Part shown: positions 56,001 to 64,000 of the stretch, piece by piece
Numbering within the stretch: position 1 is the stretch's first letter
Layout of the letters: the number at the start of each line of letters is the position of its first letter
Assembly: GCF_000003815.2 (NCBI RefSeq)
Contig: NC_049995.1
Span: forward strand, 2,968,788 to 3,032,787
From: Branchiostoma floridae
Lineage: Eukaryota > Chordata > Leptocardii > Amphioxiformes > Branchiostomatidae
DNA: 64,000 nucleotides
Reading direction: 5' to 3'
Program-made: the position numbers and the translations under genes
Notes under the pieces: model-generated
The model's database searches: none
What the model was told of the DNA's origin: nothing
The model's input: only the letters and a program-made list of their open reading frames with translations

Positions 56001-57960
56001 GGAACAACCGTTGTTACCTCCGTGAATTTGGATGTATTTTAGTCAGTTGGTGTGTCGACGTCTGTCTCTTCGTATTTTTTTGCATCCACAGTTGTGTGTA
56101 TGTTGCAAAACGGAAGAAGTATAAGTCAGAAGTGGTGAAAAAGGATACTTAGAGAATTGGAAGTATTGCACGGCTGGTTTACAATCGTCCTCTTAGTTGA
56201 AAGCCATGGAAGAGCGTGCGTAAAAGTGAAGCATGCCTATGCTGGAATGGATATGGTAGCATCACAGTCTATTTGATATTCTTCTTCTTTCTTCCTTTTA
56301 TCCTGTCGGATCTTATCCTCCATAGAAGGCTCCCTGGGGCTTTTTTTTGCTCATAATACACTTTTGCTGACCATTTCGTTTTGTACTGGGTCGCTGATTG
56401 CCGGTCGTAGCTGAAATCCGGCAATCAGCTTCCCAGTACGAAAAGAAATGGCCAGCAAAATTGTATTATGAGCCAAAAAAGGCCTCAAAGACCCTTCTAT
56501 GGAGGCTAGTTGGATCTGTTCATCATCAATGGACATTGCTATGTGCGGCTAGTCAAGCTCTACTTACTTTCTACCAACATTTTCTTTGTTCGTCCTACAT
56601 GACTACTGGAGCAATATATAACATTGATATAGTCAGTAAGGATGTGAGGGACTTCTAACAGAAGCGGATCCTAAATCAACATGGATTATCAGACTGGGTA
56701 TACAATAACTTCATCCACTGTGAGTACAAATTTCTGATTTGTTTTGACCCTTTTCATTCTGATATCTTTGCTAGAGCCATCACTTTTTCCTGTCATATCA
56801 TCATGTGTTCTACCCTGTGTACGCCTTTAAATTTGCCTTGTAGCCATTTGCATATTGTATGCTATTCATGAGCCACCACGGCTAGCTCCTTGTAGCATGA
56901 TTCGCACGGAATAATCCTGACTGTATTGGCATTATGTTTATTTAGCCAAACTAATAAATCAAATAACAAATAGTTGAACGCATTAAGTCATATGCAAACA
57001 TCAAAAGAGATTTTTAAGTAACGCCCAGTGCTCTATACAATTTACCAAAGAAAAGGTTTGGATCATTTTTTTTTCAATCAGATGAGAAAGTGCTAAGCTC
57101 ATACAATTTCAATTTCAGTTCACGGCATACGGCATAATAGTTCAAACAAGTCTAGAGAAATTTTGTTCAGGACAGGATGGCCCGAATAATTGGTCAGGAT
57201 GGCCCGAAATTAGGCCATTATTTTGTTGGGAAAAATCCTATCTGTGGAAATGCTTAAACGCACTAAAATTCTAAAAAGAATCGAATTATCATTTATACAG
57301 CGTTCTAACACCTATCGTATTTTGAAGCAACACCATAGCAGGCAACGTGTGACCTAGTTGTAAGTGTGCGCAGTTCTGCACAGACATATTACATCATGTT
57401 AGATTGTCTATGAGTATTTTTTTAGAAAAAAAAACATATTAAAAGATCAATCGTTACATAGATTGGTCAAAATTAGAATAGTCAGACTAATATGGCTGTC
57501 CTTGAATTATTCATACAAGAACAATAAATAAAAAAAATAAATTAATAAGGAGGCAATCTAGGACCATAAATAGGCCAAATGCCTTTGATTACGGAAATTG
57601 TCTGTACGGACTAATGCCCCATGTGTTTCTAGAATTCATTCATATATATTCTAAAATGTAATTCCGTTTTGTGGAATTGTTTTTTTTTCTTCTGAAAATT
57701 GGAAAAGGAATTATTGTAATGGAAAAGAACAAAATAATCTAATCTGGGTTTCTTTTAATTTGTTGTATGAATAATTAAAAAAGAATCATTTTTGTCTGGC
57801 TGTTTTGATTTTGACTAATTTGTATACAGATTGATAATGTAATCTTTTTGTCTAAAATATTCATAGACAATGTAATATGATAGTACTGTAATATGTCTAT
57901 CCAGAATTGCGCAAAGTTGAGAATATGCCACATTTCATCGGCTATGGTGATTTTATGGAA
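56001..57960. other. Right arm of the inverted duplication without genes
   Basis: Besides the mirrored stretches listed for the duplication, GACAGGATGGCCCGAATAAT and GTCAGGATGGCCCGAAATTA are a local repeat at 57172-57215. At 57890-57975 a further, direct copy of the 52010-52100 sequence (AATTGCGCAAAGTTG, TTCATCGGCTATGGTGATTT) is seen. No coding feature. Confidence 0.55.
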
Positions 57961-58000
57961 TAGAATAGCTGTTAGAACGAATTAGAAAATATAAATATAG

Positions 58001-58290
58001 AATACAACACGGTGTATTCCGTATCACCCGAGGTACCAGCCAGACCGCGGGTCGGATCGCACGACGGCCGAAGGCCGGAGGGTGATCCGACCCGCGGGAG
58101 GGCTGGGACCGAGAATAGCTGTTAGAGCGAATCAGAAAATATAAATATAGAATACAACACGGTGTATTCCGTATCACCGAGGTGCCAGCCAGACCGCGGG
58201 TCGGATCGCACGACGGCCGAAGGCCGGAGGGTGATCCGACCCGCGGGAGGGCTGGGACCGAGGGTGATGCGGAATACACCGTGTTGTATT
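58001..58290. mobile_element. MITE with ACACGGTGTATTCC termini, partly tandem
   Basis: AATACAACACGGTGTATTCC at 58151 and GGAATACACCGTGTTGTATT ending at 58290 are perfect 20-bp inverted ends of a 140-bp element. The inner part is a second palindrome (GCGGGTCGGATC, GATCCGACCCGC). A copy lacking the right end precedes it directly (58001-58113). Confidence 0.88.
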
Positions 58291-59098
58291 TTATTTATGT
58301 CATACCCACCTGAGAAAACCACTGTTTTGATGCGAAATGCGCCAGAAGTTGAACAAATTTGTTGCCCTCGAAAAAAAAGTGTTGCAACAGTAATGTTCCA
58401 ACGTCCGAATCAGGTATTCGAACTGTCGATGGTACGTCCACTCGAAACAGTTCGATTTATTCGAATGGAGCCCGTGTGATAAGCCCGGGCCGTACCGAAA
58501 GTTATCACCCGGTCCGGAACACCCGTATCGAACGTTTTTGCGTCACAGGTATGACATAATAGTATTTATTGCTGAAGAAAGTCGAACAATATCTCCCACC
58601 CTATTTAGTTAATGGTTTTCTTAAGAACTATTGTTCTCGCAAACAGTTTGTTAGGCCTAAGCTTAGAAGAAAAAAGGGTGACATTACCGACCATGCCAGT
58701 AAAACCTGCCAACCCTAACCTTTTGGAGGGATAAAACACTGTAAAAGGACATAAAAAACTTCCGTCACCTTATTTCTGCTGCAATAGACAAGTGTGTTTG
58801 CATTCACATATGACTAAAATGTGATGTTGAAAATGGCAGTGTTCTGGTGCATTCCAGTTTTACAATCAAAATTTCCCATAGGATCACTTGGACAGAAATC
58901 TAAACAAAGCCCTACAATTTCAAAAACAGAAATACATCGTTATGCCCTTTATACCCGTCACAACATTGTCGCTTGAAAGGCATCAACATCTGTTGATTCC
59001 TATAAAGAATGTTCATTTGTGACGATAATTGACATCGTAAGAGTTTTGCTTTCTGTAAGGAAGTAGCGTGTAAATTATTTTACAACATCGTTGACGTT

Positions 59099-60302
59099 AT
59101 ACAACAGGATGACCACATCTCACTAGAGGACAACACATGCGATTTACAGCAAGACGAGACGACTCCAGCAGGTCTACATTCTGGAAATACTGAACCTGCT
59201 TCCAGCCAGGCTAACAATGATGGCGATCTCTTCACCAGGCCATATGATCTCAAATGTAAAAAAGATGGCGACGACGACTACATTGATGATGAGAGCAGTC
59301 CCACAGAAGGTGATGCTGCAGATGAAATCGCACCGACTGTCGATAGTAACCATGGTGATGCCCATATTGTGCCACACCAAGTTACTTACACGTGTCAGGA
59401 TCACATGGTGTGTTTCAAGACAGTTTCAGAAGAGAGTGAAACAACGGAATCTTGCGTTGAACAGAACAACACTGATAAAATCTTAACAAACATGGACGGA
59501 TGTGACCCAATTAAAAATGATGCTAAGATCAACACTGTTGAAAATGCCGGAAACACGGTTAACACTCCACATTGCTGTAATTTACTCTATCCACTTACTA
59601 AATGCCTCCAGAATGACCAATCCCGGAATCAGATGTACGCGCAAAATGCCACAAACTCTGAAACCCCCAATCCGATGTACGCGCAAAACGCCATAAACTG
59701 TACCTCAGTGTACAAGCCAAAAGCCTGCGACTCTAATCCGATGTACGCCCCTGACCTTCCATTACATGCAACAGAGTCGGATGCTGTCGAAGCAACGGCG
59801 GAAGATCTGAACCCCAAAGTGGATACCGACATTGAGGCACAAGCAAGTCGGGATACCGAAGCTGAGCAATCTGCCACCAGGCAAACAGACACTGGTGAGA
59901 GTTTCAACATCACGCCGTATGCTGTTAGATACCAGACAGATGATGACAATGATGACATCGTTACCAGAAGTAATAATAAGACAAGGAGAGGACAAACACA
60001 AAGCAGTATCCCTGGCAATGCCGACATCGAGCCGTATGCGGTCAGATATGAGGACGATGAAGACATGGCAGCCAGAAGAAACGCAACCAAGAACGAACGA
60101 ACGCAAGATGTCAGCCCTGACGATGTCCACATTGAACCGTACGCAGTCGCATACACGGGCGGGGATGACGATACCTCCACCAGGTCAGAAAGATGCAGCT
60201 CCACCACACATGGCACCGTTCTGGGGGGCAACAGTCATGCGCGTGGCGTTAGAGATCAGGCACCGATGCACGTGCAAAACGGCCCCCAACAAAACTTTGG
60301 AG
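59099..60302 (+). CDS. Cytoplasmic tyrosine-motif exon (right NHL gene copy)
   Basis: The frame is open from before 59099 to the donor at 60303. It opens VIQQDDHISLEDNTC against MQQDDNVSVVNNTGD in the left copy. Composition is Asp/Glu/Thr/Asn-rich with few hydrophobic runs, so disordered. Three NxMY sites lie at about 59629-59755, and three PYAVxY sites, each followed by an acidic run, lie at about 59922-60170. The spacing of the latter (about 35-40 codons) suggests internal duplication. Likely phosphorylation or adaptor sites, by inference. Confidence 0.82.
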
Positions 60303-63300
60303 GTAAGATTGTCTATTGTGACCATGTGCATACAACGGCTTAGACTTTGCGTAATGGACATCGATCTTACTTGCTCTAATGTAAGTGTCAACTTTTGTCA
60401 CCACCTGATGTGAATATAACATCTGTTCTACACAAAAAAATGTTAATATCTGAGGCCTTTTGCTTTACTAGTACAGTGGAAGCCAGTTAATTGCACGTCG
60501 GATAAACGCACACTTCGGTCAATTGCACGGGATCCCAAAATCCCGTGGCTGTGCGGTCAAACTGGGTAACTTCGCATTATCGCACACGCCGGATAATTGC
60601 ACGGGATTCACTGGCAAATTGGGTGTGCAATTAAGCGGCTTCCACTGTATTGTACTTTTTAATGCTACTTCTTTATCATTTTGATTTTTTCTCCTTTGGA
60701 TGTTATTATGGTGTCCTAAAATATGCTTTTACAGGGTTGCAAGTTCGATGGGAGTACGTTGCTGCCCTCATATGCACAGCTGCTGCCCTGTTGTCATTGG
60801 TCATTGGAGGCAGTTTAAGTTTCGCATTCATCAACAACAACACGCCGAATTCTCCAATGGTACGCTTTCGTATACTGCCTCTTTATGGCTTTCCCTTCTT
60901 ATCTTTAGCCTGGTATTCTTCCTATTCTGGCGCTCCTTCTTTCCGCTGATAGTTTCCTTTGTTAAACTTTCTTAAAGGTCTGCTACGCAGTTTTTTGCGC
61001 TCAAATTTGAAATATTCTAGAACTAAGAAATCTCAGATTTACTACTACTTTTTGACACTTTTTGACACTTTTGTGTCATTATTTCACGTTTGCAACGTAG
61101 AGAATTAGCCTAAAAACATTTCGTCCTACGCGCGCTGTAACTTTATGATCTCCCTAGTTAGGCACCGGTGAGAATTCGAACAAGAATCAATCATCAACGG
61201 TTCGTTCGGAAGAAACAAAAGGGCTGAAACCCAGCGCGGGCGTGCAGATTCACAGGTTTTCAAACGCGCTCGCACGGCGAAAATATCGACTCCCGACATG
61301 CCTTGAATAGTGTTCCGTAACGTGGTAGGCTTGATTCAACTAACTATATAAAGAAATGGCCGGAAAATGGATTTTTTGTTTTCAGTTTGAAGCCCAAAAA
61401 CTGCGTAGCAGACCTTTAAGAAGCGGCGAGCGTTATCTCACTGGACTGCGCCAGATTGCACAAGGCTTTCACAACAATTGTGCAAACCGACCCAAATTGG
61501 AACTGATCCGTGTAATGTGTAGTCTGAAATCGTGATTTTGTTAGACATTGCATTTACAAAATAGGCGCAGAGCAGCGCGAAACAGTGTAGTTTATACATT
61601 TAATATATAGATCTGCAATTTCCAATAACCTGCTTATACGGGCTTCATATGCAATTGCGTCGCACATCAGCGAAACCACAAGAGAAAATTGGCATGTCGA
61701 CCTCGCGCATGTTGGCATAGTCTTGTGAGATAACCACTTTAGTAATGACTTTAGTATGTGCCATAGTCTTGTGAGATAACCACTTTAGTATGTGGCTCAT
61801 CAAATTCATGACAATGTCTTCCATCGAGAGCAGAAATCAAGACCAATCCATACCTCGGATCGTCCCATCTGTTGTACTTCTGGCCATGGGTGGACGACAA
61901 AACCTGAGCTGACGTCAATAGCCCCTGAGGACTTTAAGGTAAGAAGAATGCTTAACAAGCTTCTTTACTTCCAGTTTCCGATAGGTAGATGAAAGCACAT
62001 ATTTCATACTGTAAGCGTTTTGTCATGTGAAGTTAAGCAAACAAATTAATGTAAGGTGCTACGCACTCATACAAAGATGTTGCAGCCATCAAGACATTGA
62101 ATTGTCAGAAAGCTGTTTCAAATTCCTTTGAACTTCTGCATCACTTAATCTTTTATTTGTTTTAGCAAACCGATAAGATGTCGAAGGATGATGACATTAC
62201 CTTCTGATTTATCTAATTATTTACTTATATTATATTTGTTACATAAATTTTTTTAACTCAAAGTGGTACCAAAGTCTACATACCGCAACATTGGACAAGA
62301 ACCATATTTTCAATTCTCCAAGTATCTGTTACACCACTTCCTCCTTTCGTGCTGTCACTCGGGAATATCAGCACGACTTCGAACGCACAGAAACTGATTA
62401 GAATATCATTGTTTTCACACGTTATATGATGAGTTCATTCGTATTCTCTTACTAGGTCACGACTACCAGTGGTCCCTTTGGGATAACAACGCCAACGCTG
62501 TCGTCAATCTCAAGCACATTACAGGGTAATATTTTGTCTTGGACATGCTATGGTCTTGATTTTTAGTGAAGATATAGCCTTTCATCGTTAGAAAAAGGAT
62601 AGTAGACTTGGGCACCTTCTGATCTTGCCCTGTAACCGAATATGATTCAAAGGAGATGATATTCAGCATGCAGGCACCTAATATAATAATAATAATAATA
62701 ATGGTTTATTCAGAAATATCAGTTTTGCCACATTGGAGCCAAGGGCTGAATTGCGTGGGAAACTTTACTGTCATTAAAGTCGACAAAATTTAAGTAAGAT
62801 ATTGCTGATGACCTTGATTATTAAAATACATATAGCATTACACGAGTTAAAGAAATGTCGATCAAAAGCACTACTGTACGGTGCACAGATTGAAAACATC
62901 GATCAGTGACATTAACATGACCATTACAGGCCATACAGATACGAGACACTTAAATAAAAACTGTTCAAGGATATAAGGAAAATATGAACACAATAAAATG
63001 CAAATCGCGTAGATTAGGACTTATTTGGATAATTGAATAGGAAATTGTCTACTCCTCTTGTTTTTCCTAAAAAAAAAAGACTTTAATATATGTATAACGT
63101 ATTTAATTATGGGAGGTTTAACAATAAACAGACACAAGATATGCAACTGCGGACTTAACTTGTATAATTCCTACGAAAATGACCTACATTTTAAATTTTC
63201 TTTACGCAATTGTGACAGGCCTTTTTGTACCAGACCAAGTTATCATTGATCGAATCCTCTTCCTTTTACTGTAGTTTTTCATGACAATAATGACAACTCA

Positions 63301-64000
63301 GAAAAGGTTGTCCTCGTCGGAAAGGAAGGAAACACAATAATTGAAGGTCGAAGTCACCGTGGAGTGGCTGTCTCTGCTGACAACGAGATCTTCGTGACTG
63401 ATTTCCAGAAGAGAGGGGTCAATGTTTACAACATAAGCGGAGCCTACCGTCGCTTCTTCCGAACAGTCGTCCCTGGGGTCGCGGTGAAGAAAATGCAACC
63501 AAGCGATGTCGCCCTGGACGGAGAGGGTCATTTGTGGGTAGTGGGGAAGAGGAAGAATATTAATGTGAAAGCACATGTGGTGCAGTACAGACGCAATGGG
63601 CAGCCTCTGTCCACGTTTGACGTCAACTTCGTGTCCGTGAATCCTGGCATTGCAGTTGACGTGACTAACCACAAAGTCATCGTGACCAGCATGCGTGGAG
63701 TTCTGATCTACCAGTCGAACGGCTCGCTGCATCTGAGATTTGAGGAGAGACGAAAGTTCCCAGTGTCATACGTAACCACAGACAGCGAGGGAAACATCTT
63801 TGTCTCGACCCCGGGTGAAATCCAGGTCTATAATCGCTACGGGGCAAGGCTATTCACATTCAGGGCACGTGGACTACAAAAAAGATGGTCGGGTGTTTCC
63901 CGGGGAATTTGCTTGGACACTTTGGGTCGCATCATTGTGACGAAAGTGCTACCAGCCAGGGTTGACATGTATACAAGCCGTGGGGTTTTTGTCCGCACCC
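59099..64000 (+). CDS. Right copy of the NHL-repeat membrane protein gene (3' end outside the window)
   Basis: Exons: about 59099-60302 (donor GTAAGA), 60735-60859 (acceptor TTTTACAG, donor GTACGC), 62456-62525 (acceptor TACTAG, donor GTAATA) and 63275 to beyond 64000 (acceptor ACTGTAG). Phases agree (1, 0, 1). The first exon gives about 400 acidic residues without a signal peptide, holding NQMYAQN, NPMYAQN, NPMYAPD and three PYAVxY blocks (TPYAVRYQTDDD, EPYAVRYEDDED, EPYAVAYTGGDDD). Then come one membrane helix, a Ser/Thr stalk and an NHL propeller. A type II membrane protein with a tyrosine-rich cytoplasmic part is the natural reading. NPMY fits the NPxY motif bound by PTB domains and used in endocytosis. 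Where the left copy starts with ATG, this copy has ATA (59099-59101); the next in-frame ATG is at 59406, or another upstream exon supplies the start. I do not recognise a named orthologue. Confidence 0.8.
60474..60647. mobile_element. pogo/Tigger-like MITE, 174 bp
   Basis: An inverted second copy of the element at 22182-22355, same length, with CAGTGGAAGCC ends and TA on both sides. It lies in the first visible intron of the right NHL gene and is absent at the matching place in the left arm, so it inserted after the duplication. Confidence 0.9.
60735..62525 (+). CDS. Transmembrane and stalk exons (right NHL gene copy)
   Basis: Exon 60735-60859 encodes GLQVRWEYVAALICTAAA, LLSLVIGGSLSFAFI, then NNNTPNSPM with an N-glycosylation site (NNT). 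Exon 62456-62525 encodes VTTTSGPFGITTPTLSS, ISSTLQ. The intron between them holds the MITE at 60972-61419. GAGGACTTTAAGGTAAG near 61920 resembles an exon end and is partly kept in the left arm (about 45965), but I could not close it as an exon. Confidence 0.82.
60972..61419. mobile_element. TTAA-flanked MITE, 448 bp
   Basis: TTAAAGGTCTGCTACGCAGT and ACTGCGTAGCAGACCTTTAA are perfect 20-bp inverted ends including TTAA. It has no coding capacity. It is absent from the left arm. It shares TTAAAGG and overall size with the element at 24770-25213 but not the inner sequence. Confidence 0.88.
62682..63050 (-). mobile_element. Possible LINE 3' tail
   Basis: (ATT)n at 62682-62702 on the minus strand is preceded by CTGAATAAACCAT. 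This is the same arrangement as the (CTA)n tail with GAATAAACCAG near 38762. About 350 bp of AT-rich sequence follows without a supported frame. Confidence 0.4.
63275..64000 (+). CDS. NHL-repeat ectodomain exon (right copy, runs off the window)
   Basis: Open from the acceptor to the window edge with 242 codons visible. It opens VFHDNNDNSEKVV and carries HRGVAVSADNEIFVTDFQKR, QPSDVALDGEGHLWVVGKR, PVSYVTTDSEGNIFVSTPGE and SRGICLDTLGRIIVTKV. It aligns with the left copy throughout, apart from a short gap after the acceptor and a two-codon insertion (KNINVKAHVVQY against KNNVKTQVAQY). Lack of any stop or frameshift suggests it is under constraint. Confidence 0.88.

Larger units (their letters stand above)
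43960..64000. repeat. Large inverted duplication centred near 55.77 kb
   Basis: Matching pairs on opposite strands in mirrored order: 55546-55672 with 55868-56000 (CAAGGGGGTGTTGC, GCAACACCCCCTTG); 54590-54715 with 56090-56225; 53690-53830 with 56530-56680 (GTTGGTA/TACCAAC, AGAGCTGTACTAGCCGCACA, GTGCGGCTAGTCAAGCTCTA); 52020-52110 with 57310-57390; 51040-51150 with 59080-59200; and the NHL gene exons. The centre spacer is about 190 bp. Midpoints of outer pairs drift to about 54 kb because insertions differ between arms. Arms are diverged, roughly 15-25% by eye. The right arm runs off the window. Confidence 0.85.

Noticed and set aside
59629-60231. 200-codon minus-strand frame opposite the tyrosine-motif exon
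   Set aside because: Antisense shadow. The plus strand is conserved in frame between the two gene copies, with the expected donor site.
63298-63732. 144-codon minus-strand frame near the right edge
   Set aside because: Antisense of the right-hand NHL exon; the plus frame carries the NHL signatures.

Overview
The window reads as invertebrate chordate genomic DNA, most likely cephalochordate (amphioxus, Branchiostoma). The reasons are many small exons with GT-AG introns of about 0.3 to 3 kb, a p160-type nuclear receptor coactivator, a Tie-receptor-like ectodomain, a dense load of short MITEs, tRNA-like SINEs and Penelope-like remnants, and a gap of 326 Ns typical of a draft assembly. The species is an inference. 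Nothing bacterial, no CRISPR array and no convincing free-standing tRNA or rRNA gene was seen.

Region 1 (1-19007, + strand) holds most of one NCOA/SRC (p160) gene. Nineteen exons can be joined with consistent phase into about 1,814 codons: the end of PAS-A, PAS-B, a receptor-interaction region with LXXLL boxes, an AD1-like CBP/p300-binding segment, a Gln-rich segment, a long Met/Pro/Asn/Gln/Ser-rich tail and a last exon ending in an LXXLL box. The N-terminal bHLH part lies left of the window. Its introns carry a two-block array of small hairpins, MITEs, a fold-back element and several partial exon duplications.

Region 2 (19008-26399) is 3'UTR or intergenic sequence with three clear MITEs and one possible SINE.

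Region 3 (26400-40582, + strand) holds a 16-exon gene for a predicted 697-residue single-pass membrane protein: signal segment, two Ig-like regions, three Tie-type EGF modules, one kringle, five further EGF modules, a transmembrane helix and a tail of about 40 residues. It has the membrane-distal layout of Tie receptors but no FNIII domain and no kinase.

Region 4 (41893-43210) is a 5'-truncated Penelope-like retroelement (YVDD reverse transcriptase, GIY-YIG nuclease) with an inverted terminal repeat.

Region 5 (43960-64000) is a large, decayed inverted duplication centred near 55.77 kb. Each arm carries a divergently oriented copy of the same gene: a predicted type II membrane protein with a cytoplasmic region rich in NPMY and PYAVxY tyrosine motifs, a transmembrane helix, a Ser/Thr stalk and an NHL-repeat ectodomain. 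The left copy (minus strand) looks broken by a 40-bp frameshifting insertion and by a 2.77-kb element with 10-bp inverted repeats. That element contains an intact 282-codon ORF resembling a herpesvirus-tegument-type (C76-like) ubiquitin-specific cysteine protease. The right copy (plus strand) is open to the window edge but has ATA where the left copy has its ATG. Younger SINE, LINE and MITE insertions sit in both arms.
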